Shown here: positions 26,360 through 35,533 of the stretch, piece by piece
Numbering within the stretch: position 1 is the stretch's first letter
Layout: each line of letters opens with the position of its first letter
From: Ralstonia sp. A12
GTDB taxonomy: Bacteria > Pseudomonadota > Gammaproteobacteria > Burkholderiales > Burkholderiaceae
NCBI RefSeq assembly: GCF_000801955.1
Contig: NZ_JSZO01000014.1
Span: forward strand, 248,001-312,000
Reading direction: 5' to 3'
Length of the DNA: 64,000 nt
Notes under the pieces: model-generated
Databases searched by the model: none
Seen by the model: only the letters and a program-made list of their open reading frames with translations
What the model was told of the DNA's origin: nothing
Program-made: the position numbers and the translations under genes

Positions 26360-27598
26360 TTATTGGAACCGTTGCAGACTGTAGGGGCCGGCGTCGATGA
26401 ACGGCGCGCGTCCGGCCACCAGATCGGCGATCAGTCGGGCCGTGCCGGGGGCGCCGGTCATGCCGAGGTGGCCGTGGCCGAAGGCAAAGAAGACGTTGCG
26501 ATAGCGCTCCGAGCGATCGATCACGGGCAGGCTGTCCGGCAGGGATGGCCGGTGGCCCATCCAGGCGCTGTCGTCGGCAAACGTGAGGCCGGGGAAGAGC
26601 TGCTGGCCCTGTCTCTGCAGGACGTTAGCGCGCCGGTAATCGGGCGGGGCGTCCAGCCCGCCGATTTCCACCGTGCCGGCAATGCGCAGGCCGCCTTCCA
26701 TGGGCGTGGCGATGAACTTGCGTTCGCAATCCATGATCGGCCGCGAGGGCTGCACGGTGGGCGCGCGCAGCATGGTGTGATAGCCGCGTTCAGTATCGAG
26801 CGGGATGCGGATGCCTGTGAGTGTGGCGCCCAGCCGCATCGACCATGCACCCGCACAGAGGACGAGGGTGGAGGCGGGCAGCGTGCCGCAGTCTGTATAG
26901 AGCCGCGTCGGGCCTTGCGCGTCGAATGCGAAGTCGAGCACCTTGCGCCGCAGGACCGTGCCGCCTACGGCCACGAAGTTGGCCGCCAGCGTTTTTACCA
27001 GCCGTTCCGGATTGCACGTGAAGCCGTTGTCGGGCAGCAGTAGACCTGATTGGATGTCGGGGGCGAGCGTGGGCTCGAGTTCGCGCGTTTCGCCTGCGCT
27101 TAGCGATTGGGAGCGCACGCCCGTCGCGTCGCGAATCGACTGCGCCAGCAGATCGCCCGACGAGCGCGCCAGCGTGCGCCACACATACAGGTGGCCCGTC
27201 TGGCGGATCAGCCCGTCATATTGCGCGGCATCGAGCAGGCTGCGATAACCGGGGAAGGTCGCGCCAAAGAGATTCGCCAGCGGCTGTGCGGTGGCGCGGG
27301 CTTGCGCCTCGTTGCCGGCGCGCACCCATCGCAACAGCCAGGGCAGCGCTCGCGGCAGATAGGGCCAGCGCACCGTCAGCGGGCCCATCGGATCGGCCAG
27401 CCATTTCGGTACCTGCATCAGCATGCCGGGCAGTGCCATCGGCACCACGGAGGCCACGCTCAGGCAGCCGGCGTTGCCAAACGAGCAGCCTTCGCCAACG
27501 CCAGCCTGATCCAGCAGGGTGACCTGGTGTCCATCGCGTTGCAGTTGCAGTGCGCACGCGGTGCCGACAATGCCGGCACCCACCACGGTGATCTGCAC
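26360..27598 (-). CDS. FAD-dependent D-amino acid dehydrogenase-like oxidoreductase
   Basis: A 412-residue DAO-family flavoprotein. The dinucleotide-binding motif is VVGAGIVGTACALQLQRDG at the N-terminus, and the C-terminal FAD contact is FFAFGHGHLGMTGAPGTARL. Overall order and length match DadA-type D-amino acid dehydrogenases, which pass electrons to the respiratory chain; the true substrate is unknown. The start is a GTG at 27598, three bases after the ubiH stop, so it is the third gene of pepP-ubiH-dadA-like and presumably translated by coupling. In gamma-proteobacteria this slot is taken by a second Ubi hydroxylase (ubiI). Confidence 0.88.
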   Translation of the reverse strand: MQITVVGAGIVGTACALQLQRDGHQVTLLDQAGVGEGCSFGNAGCLSVASVVPMALPGMLMQVPKWLADPMGPLTVRWPYLPRALPWLLRWVRAGNEAQARATAQPLANLFGATFPGYRSLLDAAQYDGLIRQTGHLYVWRTLARSSGDLLAQSIRDATGVRSQSLSAGETRELEPTLAPDIQSGLLLPDNGFTCNPERLVKTLAANFVAVGGTVLRRKVLDFAFDAQGPTRLYTDCGTLPASTLVLCAGAWSMRLGATLTGIRIPLDTERGYHTMLRAPTVQPSRPIMDCERKFIATPMEGGLRIAGTVEIGGLDAPPDYRRANVLQRQGQQLFPGLTFADDSAWMGHRPSLPDSLPVIDRSERYRNVFFAFGHGHLGMTGAPGTARLIADLVAGRAPFIDAGPYSLQRFQ

Positions 27599-27601
27599 GC
27601 G

Positions 27602-28828
27602 CTAGCCCCGCTGCCCGAACATCATCTGCCGTGCCAGCCCGTGCTTGAGCGGCGGCAGGCATTCCAGCAGCGTGAGCGCCGCGCCGCGCAGGTGGCCGAA
27701 CGGCCGGCCCGGGATGGCAAACGCGCGCGGCAGCAGATCGGTCAGGCCGATGGTGACAGCGCGGTCGAATGCGCGTTCGCGGGCGAAGCGTGCCAGTGCG
27801 GCGGGCGTTGCCGCATCGCGCAGCGCACGTGCCATCTCGAACGCATCGCGCAGGCCCAGGTTGAAGCCTTGGCCGGCGACGGGGTGAATGGTCTGCGCGG
27901 CGTTGCCGATGGCAGCGACACGGCGATCCACCGGGATGCGCTGCGCATGCAGCCCGAGCGCGAAGGTGTGGCGCGGGCCGACCTGCGTGAAGTGGCCCAT
28001 GCGGTCGCCAAAGGCGGTGCTCAGTTCCGTGAGGAAGGTGTCTTCCGGCAAGCCTGCGCGGCGGCGTGCCTCATCGGGTGAGCAGCACCAGACGAGCGCG
28101 TAGCCGGGGCCTTGCGCGTCGTCTTGCGGCAGCAGCGCGAGCGGGCCTTCATTGGTGAAGCGCTCCCACGCCCAGCCTTCCAGTGGCGCCGAGCAACGTA
28201 CGTGCGCGACGATGGCGGTCTGGCCGTAGTCACGGCGGCGTGCATGCGAGAGGCCACCGGCCTGCTTGCGTGCATCGTCGAACAAACCGCCTTCGGCTTG
28301 CACGACGATTTCGGTTTCGATGGCGAGCGGATGCCGACCTTCGCGTAATGCCCGCACGCGTGCCGGGGCGACGGTGCCATCGGCGCGCGGCAGTTGCTCG
28401 ACGCGCTCGACCGGCGTGTGGTCGTAACGCGTCAGGCGATTCGGGTAGCGCTGCATCTGTGCGGCGAGCGCGGTATTGAGCGCGGCGCTCAGGTCGCCGT
28501 ATTGCACGACATGGCCGAGCGCAGGGACGTCGTAGTCTTCGCGGCGGATATGCGCTTGGCCAAAGTGGCCGCGCTGCGAGACGTGGATGTGCGTGATGGG
28601 CGTGGCGCGCGCCGGCCAGCCGCCAATTTCCTGCAGCAGCACGCGTGAGCCGTGCGACAGCGCCAGCGCGCGCGGGTCGCGTGCGGCGGCTTCCGCATCG
28701 CGCGCATCGAACAAGGCGATGTGCCAGTCGGTATCGCGCAGCAGCCAGTTGGCCAGCGCCAACCCCACGGGCCCTGCGCCGACGATGGCGACGTCGAAGT
28801 CCGGGGCTGTGGCGATCGTGTCCGTCAT
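27602..28828 (-). CDS. ubiH: Ubiquinone biosynthesis FAD hydroxylase (UbiH/UbiF/VisC family)
   Basis: A 408-residue flavin monooxygenase of the ubiquinone pathway. FAD motifs are VAIVGAGPVGLALANWL at the N-terminus and the family signature IGNAAQTIHPVAGQGFNLGLRDA. Which ring carbon it hydroxylates is not decided by sequence alone; the pepP neighbourhood supports UbiH. Its start overlaps the pepP stop (ATGA). The N-terminal ten residues before DFDVAIVGAG look non-essential. Confidence 0.9.
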   Translation of the reverse strand: MTDTIATAPDFDVAIVGAGPVGLALANWLLRDTDWHIALFDARDAEAAARDPRALALSHGSRVLLQEIGGWPARATPITHIHVSQRGHFGQAHIRREDYDVPALGHVVQYGDLSAALNTALAAQMQRYPNRLTRYDHTPVERVEQLPRADGTVAPARVRALREGRHPLAIETEIVVQAEGGLFDDARKQAGGLSHARRRDYGQTAIVAHVRCSAPLEGWAWERFTNEGPLALLPQDDAQGPGYALVWCCSPDEARRRAGLPEDTFLTELSTAFGDRMGHFTQVGPRHTFALGLHAQRIPVDRRVAAIGNAAQTIHPVAGQGFNLGLRDAFEMARALRDAATPAALARFARERAFDRAVTIGLTDLLPRAFAIPGRPFGHLRGAALTLLECLPPLKHGLARQMMFGQRG

Positions 28829-30201
28829 TGCTGGCCTCGCATCACCGCTTCGATTTCGTCAGCGGCCACCGGCACATCGCGCGTGATGATTTCGCAGCCG
28901 TTGGGCGTGACGATGGCGTCGTCTTCGATGCGGATGCCGATGTGCCAGTACTGCTCGGGCACGCCTGCCGCGGGGCGCACGTAGATGCCCGGCTCGACGG
29001 TCAGCACCATGCCGGCTTCGAGCGGGCGCCACGGGCGTTCGCCCTGCGCAGGCGCGGCGCCGGGCGTGCGGTATTCGCCTACGTCGTGCACATCCATGCC
29101 GAGCCAGTGCCCGGTGCGGTGCATGTAGAACTGGCGGTACTGGCCGCCGGCGAGCACGTCGTCGAGCGTGCCGACCTGGTTGGCATCGAGCAGGCCGGTG
29201 TCGAGCATGCCCTGGGCCAGCACGCGCGTGGCGGCGTCGTGCGGCACGTTGTAAGGCACGCCGGGGCGGGTCTCGGCAATGGCCGCTTCCTGCGCGGCCA
29301 CCACGAGTTCGTACAGCTCGCGCTGCGGCCCGGTGAAGCGGCCGTTGACTGGGAAGGTGCGCGTGATGTCCGACGCGTAGCCGTCCAACTCGCAGCCGGC
29401 GTCGATCAGGCAGAGGTCGCCGTCGCGCAGTTCGGCGTTGCCGGCGCGGTAGTGCAGTACGCACGCGTTCGGGCCGGTGGCGACGATGGAGTTGTAGGCG
29501 ACGCTCTGCGCCCCGTGGCGGCGGAATTCGTACAGCAGTTCGGCTTCGAGGTGGTATTCGCGCAGACCGGCACGCGAGGCCTGCATGGCGCGCACGTGCG
29601 CCCCGGCGGAGATGCGCCCGGCGCGGCGCATGATGTCGAGTTCGCCCGCGTCCTTGAACAGGCGCAGCTCGTCGAGGATGGCGCGCACGTCGAGCGCCTG
29701 ATGCGGCGACGACACGCCCGCGCGGCCCTGCATGCGCACGGCGTCGAGCCAGCGGCGCATGCGGCGGTCGAACGTGCCGCTCTCGGCCAGCGGATAGGCC
29801 ACGGCCGCCGCGTTGGCGAGCAACCCCGGCAAGGTCGCGTCGATGTCTTCCACGGAATGTGCTTCCTCCAGGCCGAAGGCTTCCTTTGCGGCTTCGGGGC
29901 CGAAGCGGAAGCCGTCCCAGATTTCGCGCTCTTCATGCTTGGGGCGGCAGAACAGTACGCTGCGTGCGGGTTCGCCGCCGGCTGGCACTACGATCGCGAG
30001 CACCGCTTCGGGTTCGGTAAAGCCCGTCAGGTAATAGAAATAGCTGTCGTGCCGGTAGGGGTAATCGCTGTCGCGGTTGCGCATGGCTTCCGGCGCGGTC
30101 GGCACGATGGCCACACCGCCACCTGCCGCGCGCAGCCACTGCGCGACGCGCTCGCGGCGCTGGCGATAGGTCTGGAGGAAGGCGAGTTCAGTGGCGGACA
30201 T
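28825..30201 (-). CDS. pepP: Xaa-Pro aminopeptidase (aminopeptidase P)
   Basis: A 458-residue metallopeptidase that removes N-terminal residues preceding proline. The ATG at 30201 (MSATELAFLQTYRQRRERV) is chosen; the frame continues to 30399 without family likeness. The N-terminal domain has the DSYFYYLTGFTEPEAVL block. The catalytic pita-bread domain shows metal ligands in LIDAGCELDGYASDITRTFP, HRTGHWLGMDVHDVGEY, MVLTVEPGIYV and IGIRIEDDAIV. It heads the operon with ubiH, as in E. coli. Confidence 0.95.
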   Translation of the reverse strand: MSATELAFLQTYRQRRERVAQWLRAAGGGVAIVPTAPEAMRNRDSDYPYRHDSYFYYLTGFTEPEAVLAIVVPAGGEPARSVLFCRPKHEEREIWDGFRFGPEAAKEAFGLEEAHSVEDIDATLPGLLANAAAVAYPLAESGTFDRRMRRWLDAVRMQGRAGVSSPHQALDVRAILDELRLFKDAGELDIMRRAGRISAGAHVRAMQASRAGLREYHLEAELLYEFRRHGAQSVAYNSIVATGPNACVLHYRAGNAELRDGDLCLIDAGCELDGYASDITRTFPVNGRFTGPQRELYELVVAAQEAAIAETRPGVPYNVPHDAATRVLAQGMLDTGLLDANQVGTLDDVLAGGQYRQFYMHRTGHWLGMDVHDVGEYRTPGAAPAQGERPWRPLEAGMVLTVEPGIYVRPAAGVPEQYWHIGIRIEDDAIVTPNGCEIITRDVPVAADEIEAVMRGQQ

Positions 30202-30431
30202 GGCGTGGATTCCGGGCGGCAGATAGATGCGCCGATTGTAACGCCGCCCCATTCGCGGCACTTTGCGCGGGGTGGGGGTCACACCCAAAAGGAGACTTGT
30301 GGCGTGGGTGTCGTCTCTCCTAAAGTCTCGGGCGGACTTGGTCGATAAATCCGGATTGTCACGAATCCCTCGTTTGCGACGCACGCCCGCGTGTGGCACG
30401 CCGCATTGGATCGGCCTGTCCTGGAGAACCG

Positions 30432-32501
30432 ATGCTTGCCAGCAGCTACAACCCCCTTCTTGTCCTTCTTTCCCTCTTTGTGGCCATCCTGGCGTCGTAT
30501 ACGGCGCTGGATATGGCGGGCCGGGTCGTCACTGCGCAGGGCCGCGCCGCGTTCTGGTGGCTGATCGGCGGCGCATCCGCCATGGGGCTGGGCATCTGGT
30601 CGATGCACTTTGTCGGCATGCTGGCCTTCAGCCTGCCGATTCCGCTTGGCTATGACGTATCCATCACACTTGGCTCGCTCGCCATTGCCATTGCTTCATC
30701 GGCATTTGCACTGTGGCTGGTGAGCCGGCGCGAACTGCCATGGCTGCGGCTGGTGGGTGGCGCGCTGCTGATGGGCTCGGGCGTGGCCGGCATGCACTAC
30801 GCCGGCATGGCCGCGCTGCGCATGACGCCGGGCATTCAGTACGACCCCGCGATCTTCGCGCTGTCGGTGGGGGTGGCGGTGCTGGCTTCGGGCGTGGCGC
30901 TGTGGATTGCCTTCCGGCTGCGGCAACAGTCGCAGCGCGTGCGTGCGCTGCGGGCCGGATCGGCCGTGGTGATGGGCGTGGCGATTGTCGGCATGCATTA
31001 CACGGGCATGGCTGCTGCTGCATTCCCGTTCGGCAGTGTGTGCGGCGCGGCGCATACCGGCGCGAGTGCGGAATGGCTGGCGCTGGTCATCATCATCGTC
31101 ACGCTGGCGGTGCTGGCGATTGCGCTCATCATCTCCGTGCTCGACCTGCGCATGGAGGCGCGCACCGCTGTGCTGGCGCACTCGCTGGCGGAAGCCAACC
31201 AGGAGCTGGCTTACCTGGCGCTGCACGACAACCTGACCAAGCTGTCCAATCGCCTGCTGTTGGAAGACCGCCTGAACCAGGCGATCCGCACGGCCGACCG
31301 CGAGAAGCGCCACTTCGCGCTGATGTTCATGGACCTGGATGGCTTCAAGGCGATCAACGACGTCTACGGCCACCATGTGGGCGACCTGCTGTTGATTGAC
31401 GTGGCGCAACGCATCGTCGCGCGCGTGCGGCAGCAAGACACGGTGGCCCGCGTAGGCGGCGACGAATTTGTCGTGCTCGCCTACGTGGACGATCCGCAAG
31501 ACGCCGGTACGCTGGCCGATGCGCTGCTGGAGGTGGTGCGCGAGCCGTTCATGGCGGGTGGGCACGAACTGCGTGTGTCGACCAGCATCGGCATCTCCAT
31601 GTACCCCGGCGACGGCGGCAACCAGCACGACCTGCTCACCAATGCCGATGCGGCCATGTACCACGCCAAGGGCCTGGGCCGGAACGCCTACTGCTTCTTC
31701 GAGCCGTCGATGAACGCCAACGTGCACAAGCAATTGCAGCTTGTGCAGGACCTGCGCCTGGCGATCGATCGGAATGAACTCGTGCTGCACTATCAGCCGA
31801 AGTTTCACGCGCCCAATGGCCCGATCCTCGGCGTAGAGGCGCTCGTGCGCTGGCAGCATCCGGTGCGCGGGCTGGTCTCGGCGGACGAGTTCATCCCGCT
31901 GGCCGAGAAGACCGGCCTGATTGTGCCGCTGGGTGCGTGGGTGCTGAACGAAGCCTGCCGCCAGATGGCGCAGTGGCACAGCGAGGGGCACACCACGTGG
32001 AGCGTCGCCGTGAATCTGTCCGCGCTGCAGTTTGCCCACGCGGCGCTCATCGACACGGTGCGTGACGCGCTGGCGCGCCATGCGCTCGACGCACATTGCC
32101 TGATGCTGGAGATTACCGAGTCGACCGCCATGCGCGATGCCGATGCCAGCCTGCACATCCTGCAGCAGCTCGACGCCATGGGCGTGCGCATCTCCATCGA
32201 CGATTTCGGTACCGGCTATTCCAGTCTGCTGTATCTCAAGCGCCTGCCAGCCAGCGAGCTGAAGATCGACCGCGGCTTCGTGCGCGACCTGGCGCATGAC
32301 ACCGAGGATGCGGCCATCGTCTCGGCCATCGTGGCGCTGGGCCAGACGCTGAACCTGCGCATCGTTGCCGAGGGCGTGGAGACGGCCGAGCAGCAGGCGT
32401 TCCTCACCCGGCTCGGGTGCGATTCACTGCAGGGCTACCTGCTGGGCCGTCCGATGACGGCTGAACTGTTGAGCGCCACAACGACGTCGCCGTTGCCCTG
32501 A
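30432..32501 (+). CDS. MHYT-GGDEF-EAL membrane protein (cyclic di-GMP turnover)
   Basis: A 689-residue inner-membrane signalling protein, starting at the ATG at 30432. Residues 1-250 form an MHYT sensor of about seven helices with three repeats: SMHFVGM, GMHYAGM and GMHYTGM, thought to bind copper. The diguanylate cyclase domain has an intact GGDEF at 342-346 and an RQQD inhibitory site five residues upstream. The phosphodiesterase domain has an intact EAL at 469-471, with IDDFGTGYSSL and a conserved DRGF. Both activities are therefore possible, and which dominates cannot be read. It is divergent from pepP and ends one base before the murU stop on the other strand. Confidence 0.95.
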   Translation: MLASSYNPLLVLLSLFVAILASYTALDMAGRVVTAQGRAAFWWLIGGASAMGLGIWSMHFVGMLAFSLPIPLGYDVSITLGSLAIAIASSAFALWLVSRRELPWLRLVGGALLMGSGVAGMHYAGMAALRMTPGIQYDPAIFALSVGVAVLASGVALWIAFRLRQQSQRVRALRAGSAVVMGVAIVGMHYTGMAAAAFPFGSVCGAAHTGASAEWLALVIIIVTLAVLAIALIISVLDLRMEARTAVLAHSLAEANQELAYLALHDNLTKLSNRLLLEDRLNQAIRTADREKRHFALMFMDLDGFKAINDVYGHHVGDLLLIDVAQRIVARVRQQDTVARVGGDEFVVLAYVDDPQDAGTLADALLEVVREPFMAGGHELRVSTSIGISMYPGDGGNQHDLLTNADAAMYHAKGLGRNAYCFFEPSMNANVHKQLQLVQDLRLAIDRNELVLHYQPKFHAPNGPILGVEALVRWQHPVRGLVSADEFIPLAEKTGLIVPLGAWVLNEACRQMAQWHSEGHTTWSVAVNLSALQFAHAALIDTVRDALARHALDAHCLMLEITESTAMRDADASLHILQQLDAMGVRISIDDFGTGYSSLLYLKRLPASELKIDRGFVRDLAHDTEDAAIVSAIVALGQTLNLRIVAEGVETAEQQAFLTRLGCDSLQGYLLGRPMTAELLSATTTSPLP

Positions 32502-32502
32502 C

Positions 32503-33222
32503 TCAGGCCGGCTGCGACCCCAGCTCGGCATCCAATGCGGCCAGCTGGGCCGGGGTACCGACGTTTTCCCAGCGGCCATCGAACCGCTCGCCGGTAGCGC
32601 GGCGCTCGGCGATGGCCTGGTGATACAGCGGCGTCATCGCCAGGCGCGTGCCGGGCGCGATGCCGGCAAACAGGCGCGTGTCGTACAGGCCGATGTTGCC
32701 GAACGTGAGACGTTGCGCGCCGTCGGCATGGAGGGCGCCGTCGTCGGTCAGGGCAAAGTCGCCGCGAGCGTGATAGGGTGGGTTGGGCACCATCACGAGG
32801 TGCATGCCCGGCGCGGATTGCGCAGCCATGGCGGGCGCGCGGTCACGCAGCGTGGCGTAGTCGTAATCGCAGAACACATCACCGCTGATGGCGATGAACA
32901 CGCTGTGGCCGTCACCGGCGTGCAGCAGCGGCATGGCCTGCGCGACACCACCAGCGGTCTCCAGCGCTTCACCTTCCGGCGAATAGGCAAGGCGTACGCC
33001 CCAGGCGCTGCCGTCGCCGAGCGTGGCTTCAATCTGCGCGCCCAGCCATGCATGGTTGATGACGATGTCGCGCACACCGGCCGTGGCAAGGCGTTCGATT
33101 TGCCAGACGATCAGCGGTTTGCCGCCTACCTTCAGCAGAGGTTTGGGCGTGTGGTCGGTCAGCGGGCGCATGCGGTCCCCGCGGCCCGCCGCAAAAATCA
33201 TGGCGCGCGTCGTGGAACTCAA
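32503..33222 (-). CDS. murU: N-acetylmuramate alpha-1-phosphate uridylyltransferase (MurU-like)
   Basis: A 239-residue nucleotidyltransferase. The signature MIFAAGRGDRMRPLTDHTPK followed by PLLKVGG is that of MurU, which makes UDP-MurNAc from MurNAc-1-phosphate in cell-wall recycling. The preferred start is a TTG at 33222 overlapping the azlD stop as TTGA, with AAGGTGA upstream; the first ATG (33201) would cut into the conserved N-terminus. The amgK kinase that makes its substrate is in the same minus-strand cluster, separated by azlCD. Generic NTP-transferase annotations are possible, but the amgK linkage supports MurU. Confidence 0.88.
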   Translation of the reverse strand: MSSTTRAMIFAAGRGDRMRPLTDHTPKPLLKVGGKPLIVWQIERLATAGVRDIVINHAWLGAQIEATLGDGSAWGVRLAYSPEGEALETAGGVAQAMPLLHAGDGHSVFIAISGDVFCDYDYATLRDRAPAMAAQSAPGMHLVMVPNPPYHARGDFALTDDGALHADGAQRLTFGNIGLYDTRLFAGIAPGTRLAMTPLYHQAIAERRATGERFDGRWENVGTPAQLAALDAELGSQPA

Positions 33223-33542
33223 GCCATCACCTTCATGAGAATCAGCAGGACAGCCATGCCGCCGACGATGGTCCACATCGCGCTCTTGGTCACGCGGGCG
33301 ATGACGATCGCGACGATGCCGGCAAGCAGGCGCGGGTTGTCGATGGATGCCAGCGCACCGTCGTGCATCAGCAAATCCGGCGCGATCAGCGCCGTCAGCA
33401 TGGCGGCCGGCACGTAGGGCAGGGCGCTGCGGAACCACAGCGGCAGGTTCATGCGCCCTTCCAGCGCGATGAACGACAGGCGGATCAGGTAGGTGGCCGC
33501 ACCGGAAATCAGCAACACGCCGAAGAGGATCAAGGCTTTCAT
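33219..33542 (-). CDS. azlD: AzlD-family branched-chain amino acid exporter subunit
   Basis: A 107-residue membrane protein with about four helices (for example ALILFGVLLISGAATYLIRL and LLAGIVAIVIARV). It matches AzlD, the small partner of AzlC in exporters of branched-chain amino acids and analogues. Its ATG overlaps the azlC stop (ATGA) and its stop overlaps the murU TTG start, so the three genes are tightly coupled. Confidence 0.9.
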   Translation of the reverse strand: MKALILFGVLLISGAATYLIRLSFIALEGRMNLPLWFRSALPYVPAAMLTALIAPDLLMHDGALASIDNPRLLAGIVAIVIARVTKSAMWTIVGGMAVLLILMKVMA

Positions 33543-34279
33543 GCGGTGGCCCCCTTATCGGACGGCCGAGCAAGCAACCGCTCGACAATCGCACCAATGG
33601 CGATACCGACGCACGCCGCGCTCATCAGCCCCAGCTTGTGCGGCCAGCCCGTCCATGCGACAGCCAGTGCCGCGCCGCAGAGCGCCGCGGCCAGTTGCGC
33701 ACGCGTACGCAGCGACGGCACCACGATGGCGATGAACGTGAGCGGCAGGAAGAAATCGAGCGGCCAGGTGGTTGGCACCTGCGCGCCCAGCACCACGCCG
33801 ACGATGGTCGACGTTTGCCAGCTTGTCCACAGCGCCACACCGGCGCCGAGGAAGTACCAATGGCGGTAGGTCGTCTCTTCAGTGCCCGGCCGTGCGTTGA
33901 CGACGCGGCGGTTCATCGCAGCGAACGCTTCGTCCGTCAGCAGATAGGCGATCAGCCATTTCCAGCGGCGCGGCAGATGTGCGAGCGCCGGGGCGATGCT
34001 GGCCGAGTACAGCGCGTGGCGCAGGTTGACCATCGACACCGTTGCCGCAATCACCAGCGCGGGCGCGCCGCCGGCCCATAGCTGCACCAGGATCATCTGC
34101 GAGGCGCCGCCGAAGACGATGGCGCTCATCGCCACCGCCAGCCAGGCAGGCATGCCGGCGTTGGTGGCCAGCACGCCGTAGATCAGGCCGAACGGCACCA
34201 CGCCCAGCAGCATGGGCGCAAGCGCCAGGGCGCCAGCGCGGAATTCGGCAGCGCGACCGGGGTGGCCAATTGGGGTCAT
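33539..34279 (-). CDS. azlC: AzlC-family branched-chain amino acid exporter subunit
   Basis: A 246-residue inner-membrane protein with six or more helices, AzlC/YgaZ family. The ATG at 34279 (MTPIGHPGRAAEFRAGALAL) is chosen. The conserved opening APMLLGVVPFGLIYGVLA and the block MSAIVFGGASQMILVQLWAGGAP are diagnostic, as is VNLRHALYSASIAP. With AzlD it is expected to export branched-chain amino acids. It starts five bases after the amgK stop. Confidence 0.92.
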   Translation of the reverse strand: MTPIGHPGRAAEFRAGALALAPMLLGVVPFGLIYGVLATNAGMPAWLAVAMSAIVFGGASQMILVQLWAGGAPALVIAATVSMVNLRHALYSASIAPALAHLPRRWKWLIAYLLTDEAFAAMNRRVVNARPGTEETTYRHWYFLGAGVALWTSWQTSTIVGVVLGAQVPTTWPLDFFLPLTFIAIVVPSLRTRAQLAAALCGAALAVAWTGWPHKLGLMSAACVGIAIGAIVERLLARPSDKGATA

Positions 34280-34284
34280 GGGAA

Positions 34285-35358
34285 TCAGAACGTGTAGCCG
34301 ATCTGCTGGGCGCGATCTTCGAGCTGATCGAGCAAGCGGGCGAGCGGCGCCAGTGCGTTGTAACGGCTGCACACGCGGCGCAGGTAGGCGATGAAGCGCG
34401 GTGTGTCTTCCACGTAGCCGGTCTTGCCGTCGCGGTAGCGCAGGCGCGCGAAGATGCCGGCCACCTTCAGGTGACGCTGCGCGCCCATCCATTCCAGCGC
34501 GCGGTAGAACTCGCCAAAATCTTCGTCCACCGGCAGCTTGGCGCTGCGGGCGGCTTCCCAGTAGCGCACAGCCCAGTCGAGCTCCTGCTCTTCGTCCCAC
34601 GACAGGAACGCGTCGCGCAGCAGCGAGGCGGCGTCGTAGGTGATCGGGCCGTAGACGGCGTCCTGGAAGTCCAGCACGCCCGGCCGCGACGGATCGGCCA
34701 CGTTGATCATCAGGTTGCGCGGCATGTAGTCACGATGCACGTACACGCGCGGCTGGGCCAGGGCGCTATCGACCAGCAGCTTGAACACCTTGTCGAGCGA
34801 TTCGCGCTGGGCGGCGTCGAGCGGGCGCTGCAGGTGGCGGTCGACATACCAGTCGGGAAACAGCGACAGTTCGCGGCGCAGCAGCGCTTCGTCGTACGGC
34901 GGTAGCTCGCCTTCGCGCGAGGCCGATTGCCAGCGCACTAGTGTATGGATGGCCGGGCGGAAGAGCGTGTTGGCGTAGGCGAGGTCGAAATCGCGTTCGC
35001 GCAGCGATTGCAGATACGTTTGCGGGCCCAGGTCGGTCAGCAGCAGAAAGCCTTGCGCGAGGTCTTGCTCCAGCACCTGCGGCGCGTGCACACCGGCACC
35101 GTTCAGCAGGCCAGCCACGTGGACGAACGGGCGGCAGTCTTCCTGCGGCGGCGGGGCGTCCATGAGGATGAGCGTGCTGGATTGGCCACCAGTGGCGCCA
35201 TCTATGCGGAAGTAACGACGGAAGCTGGCATCGGCCGAGGCGGGGCGCAGCGTGCCGATGCGCAGTTCATGGGCGGCGGGCAAAGTGCTGAGCCAGTCGC
35301 GCAGTTGGTCGAGACGCGCGTCGGTTGCGCCGGTAGCGGCGCCAGGGGTCGAAGCCAT
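34285..35358 (-). CDS. amgK: N-acetylmuramate/N-acetylglucosamine 1-kinase (AmgK-like, APH family)
   Basis: A 357-residue aminoglycoside-phosphotransferase-fold kinase. The catalytic loop is VYVHRDYMPRNLMI (HxDxxxxN) and the metal-binding motif VLDFQDAVYGPITYD. The N-terminal ADASFRRYFRI and the length match AmgK, which phosphorylates MurNAc at the anomeric position for MurU. The ATG at 35358 is chosen; the upstream frame overlaps lptD control sequence. It is first in the amgK-azlC-azlD-murU cluster and is divergent from lptD, with which it shares a short AT-rich promoter region. Confidence 0.9.
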   Translation of the reverse strand: MASTPGAATGATDARLDQLRDWLSTLPAAHELRIGTLRPASADASFRRYFRIDGATGGQSSTLILMDAPPPQEDCRPFVHVAGLLNGAGVHAPQVLEQDLAQGFLLLTDLGPQTYLQSLRERDFDLAYANTLFRPAIHTLVRWQSASREGELPPYDEALLRRELSLFPDWYVDRHLQRPLDAAQRESLDKVFKLLVDSALAQPRVYVHRDYMPRNLMINVADPSRPGVLDFQDAVYGPITYDAASLLRDAFLSWDEEQELDWAVRYWEAARSAKLPVDEDFGEFYRALEWMGAQRHLKVAGIFARLRYRDGKTGYVEDTPRFIAYLRRVCSRYNALAPLARLLDQLEDRAQQIGYTF

Positions 35359-35397
35359 GCTGAGGGAACGCTGGAATGAGGCAGGAAGGAAGCCCCG

Positions 35398-35403
35398 TAT
35401 AAT
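35398..35403. promoter_or_regulatory. Candidate overlapping -10 elements for divergent amgK and lptD
   Basis: TATAAT read on the plus strand (towards lptD) is TATTAT within the same bases read on the minus strand (towards amgK). No convincing -35 is seen for either, so this is weak support. Confidence 0.35.
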
Positions 35404-35533
35404 ACCCGACCGAGTTTCGCCGCGAGCGAGCGCTGGCCCTGTCTGGCCGGCCCGGCGCGGCAAAACACCGACCGATGACGTGCCAGCGCGCCCGGGGCCC
35501 ATTCGCCCGGCGCGTGCCCAGTTTCCGACTTGC

